Of a DNA stretch of 64,000 nt, positions 34,873 to 42,755 are shown in pieces; position 1 is the first letter of the stretch, and each line of letters starts with the position of its first letter. The stretch comes from Afipia sp. (lineage in GTDB: Bacteria; Pseudomonadota; Alphaproteobacteria; Rhizobiales; Xanthobacteraceae). The notes beneath the pieces are model-generated. The model was not told where the DNA came from. It worked only from the letters and a program-made list of their open reading frames with translations, and made no database searches. Location of the stretch: NCBI GenBank assembly GCA_024508675.1, contig JANINQ010000003.1:585842-649841 (forward strand). Direction: 5' to 3'. Both the position numbers and the translations under genes were made by a program.

Positions 34873-35340
34873 TTAGCTCACGACCTTCGGCGCGATTGCC
34901 TGATCGATCATCGCAATCGACGCCAGCGCGGTCGCCGTATGTTTTTCCACACCGTCGATCACGCAGAACACGTCGGCGGCGACCACCGACACCTGCCGTC
35001 CCGGCTTCACAACCCGCGCACGGCAGATCAACCGGCTTCCCGACGCCGGTGATAACAAGTTCAGTTTGTATTCGGCTGTCAGTGCCGCCTGCCCCTTCAC
35101 CGTGGCAGCCGCGATCGTGGTTGCGTTGTCGATCAGAAACGCCGTGACGCCGCCGTGGAAGAAGCCGTTTTGCTGCAGCAGTTCCGGCCTGCGATCCACC
35201 GACAATTCGCAACTGCCGCATGTGAGGTCCGAAATCTCCGCCCCGACATGCGTCATGAATCCCTGACGCAGGACGTTGCTGCGGATGCGCGCCGCGATCG
35301 GTGCAAAGTCTGCGTCTGGCAATTCCATCGCCGGTCTCAT
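34873..35340 (-). CDS. PaaI-like hotdog-fold thioesterase
   Basis: A 155-residue hotdog thioesterase that probably hydrolyses an acyl-CoA. Typical features are the HGGVTAFLIDNATTIAA segment near residues 62-78 with the catalytic-region His and Asp, LTAEYKLNLLSPASG near 87 and GRQVSVVAADVF near 113. The ATG overlaps the stop of the upstream amidohydrolase (ATGA), so they are translated together. The third gene of the TetR-led operon; the acyl substrate is unknown. Confidence 0.85.
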   Translation of the reverse strand: MRPAMELPDADFAPIAARIRSNVLRQGFMTHVGAEISDLTCGSCELSVDRRPELLQQNGFFHGGVTAFLIDNATTIAAATVKGQAALTAEYKLNLLSPASGSRLICRARVVKPGRQVSVVAADVFCVIDGVEKHTATALASIAMIDQAIAPKVVS

Positions 35341-36152
35341 GCCGCGGCGAGCTTGAAGGCCCGCACCGCATTGCCGCCGAGAAAGAGCGCCCGGGCTTCA
35401 TCGTCCAGCGGCGCAGCGTCAAAACCCTCCAGAGCCTTGCGCGGCGCGATCATCGGCCAGTTGGTGCCGAACATCACTTTGGTGCGGCCATGACCGGCCA
35501 TGTATTTGACGAGGTTATCCGGATAGCGATTGAAGGAATAAGCTGACGTGTCGATGTAGACGTTGGGATGTTTGGTCGCGACCGCGATGGCCTCTTCAGT
35601 CCATGGATAGCCGATGTGCCCGCCCACGATCACCAGTTCGGGAAAGTCCAGCGCGACCTGATCGATATACGGAATCGGCCTGCCGACTTCGGATGGCTTC
35701 AACGGCCCCGTGTGACCGATCTGCGTACAGAATGGGACGCCGAGATCACAGCATTCGGCGAAGATCGGATAGAACCGCCGATCCGTCGGCGGCACTTCCC
35801 ATAGCCACGGCACCACCCGGATGCCCTTGAATCCGAGCACCTTCACACAGCGGCGAATTTCCCGGACCGCGGCCATCGGATCGCGAATATCGACAGAGCC
35901 GATACCAACAAGACGGCTCGGCGCCGCCTTCACCCATCCGGCAACTTCATCGTTGGTGACAAGATCACCCATCGGACCGACCCACGCGCTGGTCAGGCCA
36001 ACATCGACACGCCCTGCGTCCATCGCACTGAGCGTCTCCGACAACGGCCACTGCCCGCCGAAATCGTTGCGTGTCCATCGCTTGAGACTGGCTAGCCACG
36101 GCTGCGCCATGAACCGCTCGGTCGGATGCTGCATCCATGCGTCAACAATCAT
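35337..36152 (-). CDS. Amidohydrolase-family (TIM-barrel) metal-dependent hydrolase
   Basis: A 271-residue member of the amidohydrolase 2 family, which includes gamma-resorcylate-type decarboxylases and lactone hydrolases. FCTQIGHTG near residue 142, VGGHIGYPWTEEAI near 177 and MFGTNWPMIAP near 234 match the metal-binding and C-terminal patterns. The N-terminal metal motif (usually DxHxH) is only DAW, so a metal ligand may be missing or replaced. The ATG at 36152 has GGGAG six bases upstream. It lies 15 bases after the TetR gene and overlaps the thioesterase. It likely acts in breakdown of an acid or CoA ester. Confidence 0.8.
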   Translation of the reverse strand: MIVDAWMQHPTERFMAQPWLASLKRWTRNDFGGQWPLSETLSAMDAGRVDVGLTSAWVGPMGDLVTNDEVAGWVKAAPSRLVGIGSVDIRDPMAAVREIRRCVKVLGFKGIRVVPWLWEVPPTDRRFYPIFAECCDLGVPFCTQIGHTGPLKPSEVGRPIPYIDQVALDFPELVIVGGHIGYPWTEEAIAVATKHPNVYIDTSAYSFNRYPDNLVKYMAGHGRTKVMFGTNWPMIAPRKALEGFDAAPLDDEARALFLGGNAVRAFKLAAA

Positions 36153-36167
36153 CGGCAACTCCCGTTA

Positions 36168-36755
36168 TCAGTTATTGAAATTTCTTCCCGTCAGCGCACG
36201 CACCGCGCAGGCAATCAGCGTGTCGGCATGGTCGCGCGGATCGGTCGGATCGCGGCCCGACAGCCATGCGCGGCAGACGAACTGCGCAGGTCCGATAATC
36301 TGGCTCATGAACAGCGATGCTTTCATCGGCAACAGGTCGCCGCTCGCAACGAGCGGTGCGCGCCAGGCCGCGACGCCTTCCGCGACCGTCGCGTTGCGCG
36401 CCATGCGCGCGTCCCGCACATCCTGTGCCCATTCGCTGCGCGAAATCTCGAACAGGAAGTTGGCCTCTCGGCGATTGTCGACCACCCAGGCCAGATGCGT
36501 GCTGATCAGGCGCGCGATGCCATCCTCTGCGCCGGGCGGCGGCTCGATCACATCGAGCATGGTGATGTGATAGCGCCGCAAGATTTCGAGAAAGAGTGTG
36601 CCGGCCAGTTCGCGCTTGGAATTGAAGAAGTGGAAGAAGCTGCCGTTCGACGCGCCCGCCCGCTCACGGATCGCGGCGACGGTCGCGCCCTCGAACCCGT
36701 CCCGGTCGAACACCGCCAGTGCCGCCGTCAGCAGATCGTCCCGCGCACCCGCCAT
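36168..36755 (-). CDS. TetR-family transcriptional regulator
   Basis: A 195-residue repressor. The helix-turn-helix is at residues 25-45 (VAAIRERAGASNGSFFHFF), typical of TetR proteins. The rest is a helical ligand-binding domain ending in IIGPAQFVCRAWLSG and a short tail. It heads an operon with the amidohydrolase and thioesterase. A palindrome starts 31 bases upstream of the ATG and is the likely operator, so the protein probably represses its own operon until a substrate, perhaps an acyl-CoA or aromatic acid, appears. Confidence 0.9.
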   Translation of the reverse strand: MAGARDDLLTAALAVFDRDGFEGATVAAIRERAGASNGSFFHFFNSKRELAGTLFLEILRRYHITMLDVIEPPPGAEDGIARLISTHLAWVVDNRREANFLFEISRSEWAQDVRDARMARNATVAEGVAAWRAPLVASGDLLPMKASLFMSQIIGPAQFVCRAWLSGRDPTDPRDHADTLIACAVRALTGRNFNN

Positions 36756-36773
36756 CCTTGCCTCCGTGAGGCA

Positions 36774-36802
36774 TAGAGTATCGCTCTAGAGTAATACTCT
36801 AG
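36774..36802 (-). promoter_or_regulatory. Probable TetR operator
   Basis: CTAGAGTA and TACTCTAG flank one central base at 36786-36802, a 17-base near-perfect palindrome. A third half-site, TAGAGTA, lies at 36774-36780, 12 bases away. The site is just upstream of the TetR gene, where an autoregulatory operator is expected. Confidence 0.7.
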
Positions 36803-36853
36803 TCAAGGTGCGTGGATACTCCCTCGGTAAAAAGCCGCTCAACAGGCTCAGAC

Positions 36854-37723
36854 TTACTGGGAGATCGGAGGAACCGGATTTCCGGCCGGAACCGGCGGCG
36901 GACCGGCAGAAACCACCGGCTTCGGCGCAGGCGCAGGCCCGACGTCGATGGTCAGCGGCCCCGAGGGCACGTCCTCCTTCGGAGGAGCCACAGCCACCTC
37001 AGCCGGCTTTGCGGCTTCCTTCGGAGCGGGTGTCACCGCCGGAACAGGGTCTGGACGCGTGCCTTCAACCTTGGCGGTTTCGCTCTTGTCCGAGTCCTTG
37101 GATGGCTCGGCCTTGTCCGCATCAGGCTTGGCGTCCGACTTGGCAGCCTCCGCAGACGGCTCACTCTTCGGCTGTTCGCCGTGGCGCGCCTCGTTCTTCG
37201 GCGGCAATCCGTCCTTGCCGGCCTTCGCGGCATCGCGTGCGGCCTGCCTCGCCGCGCGCCGCTCCGCTGCCGCCTTCTGGCGTGCCTCGCGCGCAGCCTG
37301 AGCGTCCGGTGTGCCGGGCTGCAATCCATCGGCATCGGGCTTTGAAGCTTCCCGCGTGGGCTTGCGGCCCTTGGCGTCGGGACCTGGCTCCTGACCGGGA
37401 CGGCCTCCCGCTGCTTCCTGACCCTGCCGGGTGAGGTTGCCGCCCGGAGCAGCATTGGCTGCACCGTTGGAGAGGACATAGGCGCTCATGGCCGCGGCCA
37501 TGTCGGTGCTGGTTGTGTAGTGCTGGCGCAGGAAGCCCGGCAGAGATCCGGGCGAAACGCTTTTCAGCAGCCCGCGCGAACTCTTGTGGCACAGCGAGCA
37601 GGTGCTGGCGAAAATCTGGGAGGGAGGCTTACCGGCTTCAAGATTTTGCGCGGTTGCCGGGATCACCCCGAAACAGCCCAAAGCAAAAGCCACCGCCGCC
37701 AAAATGAGCGCTCGGCTCAACAT
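36854..37723 (-). CDS. Exported CxxCH (cytochrome-c-like) protein with long low-complexity tail
   Basis: A 289-residue exported protein. A signal peptide ends near ATAQN at about residue 26. The ordered part (about residues 30-90) contains one haem c motif, CSLCH near 42-46, with LPGFLRQHYTT and MAAAMSAYVLSN following, as in small c-type cytochrome domains; a Met ligand could come from the MAAAM stretch. The remaining 200 residues are Pro/Ala/Lys/Asp-rich and probably disordered. It may carry an electron or sense redox state at the envelope. No partner oxidase or dehydrogenase lies nearby. Function unknown. Confidence 0.72.
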   Translation of the reverse strand: MLSRALILAAVAFALGCFGVIPATAQNLEAGKPPSQIFASTCSLCHKSSRGLLKSVSPGSLPGFLRQHYTTSTDMAAAMSAYVLSNGAANAAPGGNLTRQGQEAAGGRPGQEPGPDAKGRKPTREASKPDADGLQPGTPDAQAAREARQKAAAERRAARQAARDAAKAGKDGLPPKNEARHGEQPKSEPSAEAAKSDAKPDADKAEPSKDSDKSETAKVEGTRPDPVPAVTPAPKEAAKPAEVAVAPPKEDVPSGPLTIDVGPAPAPKPVVSAGPPPVPAGNPVPPISQ

Positions 37724-38012
37724 CCCGCGTCTCCAGAAGTATCGCTAGCCAAGGCCAGATGACGGTATGTCCCCACCCTCGGCCTCGCGGTCACCTTTAG
37801 CGGATTATGCCGCGAATGGAAGCGCGGAGATTTCGCAAGTCTGTGAACAGCTTATCGGGCAGCTCTGGACCTTACAGCGCCGCCTCCGGCGATTCTCCGG
37901 GCAAAAACGCAGACCAGCCTTACAGGCGCGCCGTATACGTCAAATTACGATTGAAACCCGGAGCGGAATTACCAACATTCATGTGGTGTGAGGCACCTTG
38001 GGATCGTTGGAC

Positions 38013-39272
38013 ATGCGTTCGATGGATCGTCTGTTGCGGCATTTTCTGAGCCAGTTCATCCGGCGCGGCTCGATCACATTCACGACCGCGAGCGGTGTGT
38101 CCTTCACCTGCGGGGATGGCACTGGCCAGCCGGTATCGGTCCGGTTTCTGACAGCGGAAGCCGAACGGCATCTTCTGCTCGATCCGGAACTGGCGATCGG
38201 CGAGATTTACACCGACGGCGATTTCATCGTCGAAAACGGTTCGATCGCCGACCTGCTGGCTGTCGCGCTCGACCAGCCGGACATGCTGCCGCGGTGGTCG
38301 AAGGTGCGCTGGTGGCTGCGCTATCTGGTCCGGCACTGGCAGCAGTTCAATCCGCGGCAACGCTCGAAGCGGAATGTCGCCAGCCACTACGACCTCGACG
38401 GGCGGCTGTATCGCCTCTTCCTTGACTCGGACATGCAGTATAGCTGCGCCTACTTCGAGACGCCGGACACAACGCTCGACGACGCGCAACTGGCCAAGAA
38501 GCGCCACCTCGCGGCGAAGCTGCTGGTCAAACCCAACCATCGCGTCCTCGACATCGGGTCCGGCTGGGGCGGCCTCGGCCTCTATCTCGCGGAAACCGCC
38601 GGGGCGAATGTTACCGGCGTTACGCTGTCTCAGGAACAACTCGGCGTATCCAATGCACGTGCCGGTGAACTGAACCTCACCGATCGCGCCAAATTTCTGT
38701 TGCAGGATTATCGCGACACGCCCGGTCCGTTCGATCGCATTGTCTCGGTCGGTATGTTCGAGCATGTCGGCGTCGATTACTACGACACCTACTTCAAGCG
38801 CTGCGCGGAACTGCTCGCCGACGACGGCGTGATGATGCTCCACTCCATCGGTCGCTCCGAAGGCCCCGGCATCACCAATCCGTGGATCGCGAAATACATC
38901 TTCCCCGGCGGCTATATCCCGGCGCTGTCCGAAGTCCTGCCCGCAATCGAGCGCGCGGGCCTTCTGGTCGACGATATTGAAATCCTGCGCCTGCATTATG
39001 CGGAAACATTGAAGGCATGGCGCGAGCGTTTCCTTGCGCGCCGCGAGGAAGCGGCGAAACTGTACGACGAACGCTTTGTGCGGATGTGGGAGTTCTATCT
39101 CGCGGCATCCGAGATGTCATTCCGCAAGCAGAACGTCATGGTGTTCCAGATTCAACTGAGCAAAAAGCAAGACGTCGTGCCGGTTACACGCGACTACATT
39201 GCGCGCGAGGAACAGCGCCTGCGTGAACTTGAAGCTGCAAACCGCCCGCTTTTCCGGCTCGCGGGCGAGTAA
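38013..39272 (+). CDS. cfa: Cyclopropane-fatty-acyl-phospholipid synthase family protein
   Basis: SAM-dependent enzyme that adds a methylene bridge across the double bond of membrane phospholipid acyl chains. The 419 residues have an N-terminal lipid-binding region (about 1-120) and the catalytic domain with NVASHYDLDGRLYRLFLD near 115, SAM loop VLDIGSGWGGLGLYLAE near 177, GVTLSQEQ near 203 and GMFEHVGVDYYDTYF near 246. The start is uncertain among ATG 38013, ATG 38022 and a TTG at 37998. It stands alone. Some relatives methylate rather than cyclopropanate. Confidence 0.9.
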   Translation: MRSMDRLLRHFLSQFIRRGSITFTTASGVSFTCGDGTGQPVSVRFLTAEAERHLLLDPELAIGEIYTDGDFIVENGSIADLLAVALDQPDMLPRWSKVRWWLRYLVRHWQQFNPRQRSKRNVASHYDLDGRLYRLFLDSDMQYSCAYFETPDTTLDDAQLAKKRHLAAKLLVKPNHRVLDIGSGWGGLGLYLAETAGANVTGVTLSQEQLGVSNARAGELNLTDRAKFLLQDYRDTPGPFDRIVSVGMFEHVGVDYYDTYFKRCAELLADDGVMMLHSIGRSEGPGITNPWIAKYIFPGGYIPALSEVLPAIERAGLLVDDIEILRLHYAETLKAWRERFLARREEAAKLYDERFVRMWEFYLAASEMSFRKQNVMVFQIQLSKKQDVVPVTRDYIAREEQRLRELEAANRPLFRLAGE

Positions 39273-39358
39273 CCCTAATACCTGGGCAATCGCGGGTATT
39301 AACTAACACCGCAATCGCCGATTGCACGGCTGCCAGCGTTGATGCACGGTCGATCCAT

Positions 39359-39434
39359 GGCCCGGTGGCGGAAAGTCTACGCGGGGGCGCCGCAAACGCT
39401 TCACATCCTGGTTCAAATCCAGGCTGGGCCTCCA
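39359..39434 (+). tRNA. tRNA-Cys (GCA), with non-consensus positions
   Basis: A 76-base tRNA with encoded CCA. Acceptor arms GGCCCGG (39359-39365) and CTGGGCC pair with one G-T. The T arm CCTGG-TTCAAAT-CCAGG is perfect. The best anticodon arm is GGGCG-CCGCAAA-CGCTT, giving anticodon GCA for cysteine, but position 33 is C instead of the near-universal U and two of five stem pairs are G-T. The D loop has GT where GG (18-19) is expected. It may be a divergent working gene or a decaying copy. A tRNA-Ser-like gene lies 29 bases on. Confidence 0.6.
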
Positions 39435-39463
39435 AATTCCAGAGCTTCTCGCTCGACGTGTTT

Positions 39464-39549
39464 GGAAAGGTGGCCGAGTGGCTTAAGGCACCGCTAACGC
39501 GGCACACGGGAGACCGTGTCGAAGGTTCGAATCCTCTCCCTTTCCTCCA
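39464..39549 (+). tRNA. tRNA-Ser (GCT)-like gene with shortened anticodon arm
   Basis: Acceptor arms GGAAAGG and CCTTTCC pair perfectly and CCA is encoded. The D arm TGGCCGAGTGGCTTAAGGCA is typical of tRNA-Ser. A long variable arm, ACACGG-GAGA-CCGTGT, marks a class II tRNA. The anticodon arm is only CCGCTAACGCGG (39491-39502), 12 bases instead of 17. Adding five bases after CCGC would give the normal stem CCGCG/CGCGG with a loop ending GCTAA. The T stem also has an extra C. As written it should not decode. It may be a pseudogene or a sequence error. A terminator follows. Confidence 0.6.
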
Positions 39550-39557
39550 TTCTTTCA

Positions 39558-39590
39558 GCCGCTTCCCAATTGGAAGCGGCATTTTAGTTT
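39558..39590 (+). terminator. Rho-independent terminator after the tRNA pair
   Basis: GCCGCTTCC (39558-39566) and GGAAGCGGC (39572-39580) form a nine-pair stem, followed by ATTTTAGTTT. It lies nine bases beyond the second CCA, so this tRNA unit is, or was, transcribed. Confidence 0.88.
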
Positions 39591-39894
39591 CTGCATCCGG
39601 CGGAACATCCCGATCACGGAATCATCCGCCGGAAAATCCGCGAGGCACGTCAGCGGCTTCAAGCTGCTCCTTGATGCGCGCTGAAAACATTGCTGCGGAA
39701 GTCGCGCCGTTGCCGGCGCACGACATGATCGCGCGGCGCAAATCAAGCCCCGCCTGTGTTTTCTTTCCGGCAATGAACAACGGGGATAGTTTGGATGGAG
39801 CATTCCGTCCGCGACTCTGAAAGTATTAGGTAGCAGTCCGCCTTGTGCAGCCGCCTGCCCCACTTTCATCCGAATAGAAGACTATTAAACCTCT
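39591..39894. other. Region between the tRNA terminator and dnaB
   Basis: These 304 bases hold the dnaB promoter and leader. On the minus strand, 39622-39780 is open for 52 codons with fairly protein-like composition (such as GLDLRRAIMSCAGNGATSAA), but it would need a TTG start without a ribosome site. I do not call it as a gene. Confidence 0.35.
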
Positions 39895-41394
39895 ATGGCG
39901 ATTACCGATTCGAACATTATCAAGCTCGCGCCGGACGCCGGCTCGCCGGCTTACCGGGTTGCGCCCCATAATATCGAAGCCGAACAGGGACTTCTCGGCG
40001 CCATCCTGGTCAACAACGACGCGTTCTATCGGGTGTCCGACTTCCTTGAGCCGAAGCATTTCTTCGAGCCGATCCATCAGCTTATTTTTGAAACATCCGC
40101 CAGCCTGATCCGCGCTGGCAAAATCGCAACCCCTGTCACGCTGAAGACATTTGTTCCTGCCGAGACCGACATCGGCGGCATGACGGTGGCACAGTATCTC
40201 GCCCGCCTCGCCGCCGAAGCGACGACCATCATCAACGCGCAGGACTACGGACGCACCGTCTACGATCTGTCGATCCGTCGCGACCTGATCCGTGTCGGCG
40301 AGGACATGGTCAATGTCGCGTTCGACGCACCGGTGGACTTCGCGCCGCGCGCGCAGATCGAAGACGCCGAAAAGAAGCTCTACGATCTTGCCGAGTCCGG
40401 CCGCTACGACGGCGGCTTCCAGAAATTCTCGCAGGCGCTGACGGTCGCGGTCGACATGGCGGCAGCGGCGTACAGCCGCGACGGTAATCTGTCGGGCCTC
40501 GCATCAGGCTTGCGCGACATGGACATCAAGATGGGCGGCCTGCAGCCATCCGATTTGATTGTCCTTGCCGGCCGTCCTGCCATGGGCAAGACTGCGCTGG
40601 CCACCAACATCGCCTTCAACATCGCGCAGAAGTGGCGCGGCGAAGTACAGCCTGACGGCCAGATGAAATCCGTCGACGGCGGCGTGGTCGGCTTCTTCTC
40701 GCTCGAAATGTCGGCTGAACAGCTCGCCACGCGTATTCTCGCCGAGCGCACCGGCATTTCCTCAAGCTCGATCCGCCGCGGCGGCATCAGCGAATCCGAC
40801 TTCGACAAGATTCGCGATCATTCCATCGAGATGCAGAACCTGCCGTTCTATGTCGATGACAGCGGCGGCCTGTCGATCTCGCAGCTCACCGCGCGCGCGC
40901 GGCGACTGAAACGGCAGAAGGGCCTTGATCTTCTGATCATCGACTACATCCAGCTTCTCTCCGGGTCCGGCCGCCGTTCCGACAACCGCGTGCAGGAAAT
41001 CACCGAGATCACCACCGGCTTGAAGGCGCTGGCCAAGGAACTGAGCGTTCCGATCATCGCGCTGTCACAGTTGTCGCGTCAGGTCGAAAGCCGCGACGAC
41101 AAGCGCCCGCAGCTTGCCGACCTTCGTGAATCTGGATCGATCGAGCAGGACGCCGACGTGGTGCTGTTCGTCTATCGCGAAGAATACTACCTTCAGAGCA
41201 AGGAGCCGCGCCCCGGCACGCCGGAGCATGAGAAGTGGCAGCTCGATATGTCGCTGGTGCACGGAAAAGCCGAAGTCATCATCGGCAAACAGCGTCACGG
41301 CCCGACCGGCACCATCAATCTGCAGTTCGACGCCAGCGTCACGCGCTTCGGCGATCTTGCACCGGACGCACAACTGCCCGAACGATTTGGCTAG
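39895..41394 (+). CDS. dnaB: Replicative DNA helicase DnaB
   Basis: Hexameric 5'-3' helicase of the replication fork. The 499 residues have the N-terminal primase-binding domain, starting PHNIEAEQGLLGAILVNN near residue 24, and a RecA-like motor. Walker A is LAGRPAMGKTALA near 224-236; Walker B is LDLLIIDYIQLL near 345; ALSQLSRQVESRDDKRP near 385 contains the arginine-rich motif. An insertion rich in polar residues follows the Walker A helix (KWRGEVQPDGQMKSVDGG). alr follows beyond a palindromic repeat. Confidence 0.98.
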   Translation: MAITDSNIIKLAPDAGSPAYRVAPHNIEAEQGLLGAILVNNDAFYRVSDFLEPKHFFEPIHQLIFETSASLIRAGKIATPVTLKTFVPAETDIGGMTVAQYLARLAAEATTIINAQDYGRTVYDLSIRRDLIRVGEDMVNVAFDAPVDFAPRAQIEDAEKKLYDLAESGRYDGGFQKFSQALTVAVDMAAAAYSRDGNLSGLASGLRDMDIKMGGLQPSDLIVLAGRPAMGKTALATNIAFNIAQKWRGEVQPDGQMKSVDGGVVGFFSLEMSAEQLATRILAERTGISSSSIRRGGISESDFDKIRDHSIEMQNLPFYVDDSGGLSISQLTARARRLKRQKGLDLLIIDYIQLLSGSGRRSDNRVQEITEITTGLKALAKELSVPIIALSQLSRQVESRDDKRPQLADLRESGSIEQDADVVLFVYREEYYLQSKEPRPGTPEHEKWQLDMSLVHGKAEVIIGKQRHGPTGTINLQFDASVTRFGDLAPDAQLPERFG

Positions 41395-41451
41395 ACGATT
41401 TCCGCACCTTGTTCGCCAGGCAATATGGTAGGGTTCGCTTGAATCGTCATG

Positions 41452-41534
41452 CGTCATTGCGAGCGACGCGAGGCAATCCACTCCTGAAAGAGGACCGCTG
41501 GATTGCTTCGTCGCTATCGCGCTCCGCAATGACG
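41452..41534. repeat. Palindromic intergenic repeat, family A copy 3
   Basis: Termini CGTCATTGCGAGCG and CGCAATGACG are inverted. The inner arms GAGGCAATCCA and TGGATTGCTTCG pair less well than in the other two copies, so this is a divergent variant. It ends about 17 bases before the alr start and so lies in its leader. Confidence 0.82.
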
Positions 41535-41550
41535 GCGTCTTTCATTGCTG

Positions 41551-42729
41551 ATGCATAGGCCAATGACTCCTGCTTCCGATCCCAAGACCTCCGATAACAT
41601 CATCGCGGCCGATGCGCCCCTGCCCGCAAGCGCGACCGGAATCCTGACCGTCGATCTCGACGCCATCGTCGCCAACTGGCGCAAACTCTCCAGTCAGGCG
41701 GTGCCCGCCGACTGCGCCGCTGTCGTGAAGGCCGACGCCTATGGCTGCGGAATTACGCAGGTCACGCGCGCGCTGGCGAAGGCCGGCTGCCGGACATTCT
41801 TTGTCGCCACGCTCGATGAAGCGCGCGCCGCGCGCGATGTCACACCGACCTCAGCCATCTATGTGCTCGATGGTTTCTTTCCCGGCGCAGGCGACCAGTA
41901 CGCGAAGTACGATTGCCGTCCGGTGATCGGGGATTCCACCGAACTCGCCGAATGGGACGCTTTCCGCAAAACCAGCGGCTGGGACGGTCAGGCCGCGATC
42001 CACATCGACACCGGCATGAACCGTCTCGGCTTCCGCATCCCGGAAGCTGAAGCCTTGCTGCCCCGGATCAGGAACGGCAATCACGGCATCTCGCTGGTGA
42101 TGAGTCATCTTGTCAGCGCTGAATTGCTCAACGACCCGTCGAACGGGCGGCAGGTTGCGGCATTCCGCGAAATCGCCTCGCAATTTTCCGGCGTCCCCGC
42201 CTCGCTGGCGAATTCGTCGGGCATTTTTCTCGGGCCGCAATACCACTTTGACGTAGTGCGGCCGGGCGCGGCGCTCTATGGCGTCAATCCGACGCCGGAA
42301 GCCGATACGCCAATGCAGCCGGTGGTCGATCTCAAGGTTCGCGTGGCGCAGGTCCGCAATGTCGAGAAAGGCGAACATGTTGGCTATGGCGGCACATGGA
42401 CCGCGCGGCAGCCGACTCGGCTTGCGATCGTCACCGCAGGTTACGCCGACGGCTACTTTCGTGCGGCAGGCAGCATCGACAATATGCGCAGCGCAGAAGC
42501 GATGGTGGCGGGGAAGCGTTGCCCCGTCGCGGGCCGCATCTCGATGGATCTGCTGGCCATCGACATCACGGCGCTTCCGCCAGGCGCGACGCGACGCGGC
42601 GCGCTGGTGTCGCTGCTCAACAACGAGATCACCGTGGACGAACTCGCGCATCACTTCGGCACCATCGGCTATGAGGTGCTGACGAGTCTCGGGCGACGTT
42701 ATGTGCGTGCCTACAAGGGCGGCCAGTAA
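41551..42729 (+). CDS. alr: Alanine racemase
   Basis: PLP enzyme that makes D-alanine for peptidoglycan. The PLP lysine is in AAVVKADAYGCG, near residue 55. HIDTGMNRLGFR near 152, SHLVSAE near 186 and the C-terminal GYGGTWTA, with the second catalytic Tyr, and GRISMDLLAID complete the pattern. The start is uncertain: ATG 41551 (392 residues), ATG 41563 or TTG 41545; none has a strong ribosome site because a repeat lies directly upstream. It sits between dnaB and radA, a normal order in this lineage. Confidence 0.95.
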   Translation: MHRPMTPASDPKTSDNIIAADAPLPASATGILTVDLDAIVANWRKLSSQAVPADCAAVVKADAYGCGITQVTRALAKAGCRTFFVATLDEARAARDVTPTSAIYVLDGFFPGAGDQYAKYDCRPVIGDSTELAEWDAFRKTSGWDGQAAIHIDTGMNRLGFRIPEAEALLPRIRNGNHGISLVMSHLVSAELLNDPSNGRQVAAFREIASQFSGVPASLANSSGIFLGPQYHFDVVRPGAALYGVNPTPEADTPMQPVVDLKVRVAQVRNVEKGEHVGYGGTWTARQPTRLAIVTAGYADGYFRAAGSIDNMRSAEAMVAGKRCPVAGRISMDLLAIDITALPPGATRRGALVSLLNNEITVDELAHHFGTIGYEVLTSLGRRYVRAYKGGQ

Positions 42730-42755
42730 CCCCGAATAAGAAAAAGGACAGTCGA

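Noticed and set aside
37724..38012. Two short plus-strand frames (74-80 codons) before cfa
   Set aside because: Arg-rich composition, no ribosome sites and no family resemblance. More likely the cfa leader and promoter.
39359..39549. The tRNA pair as an attachment site for an integrated element
   Set aside because: No integrase, no direct repeat of a tRNA 3' end and no change in gene content next to it.
39622..39780. Minus-strand open frame of 52 codons between the tRNA terminator and dnaB
   Set aside because: The composition is fairly protein-like, but it needs a TTG start without a ribosome site and I recognise no family. Kept only as a note for a conservation search.
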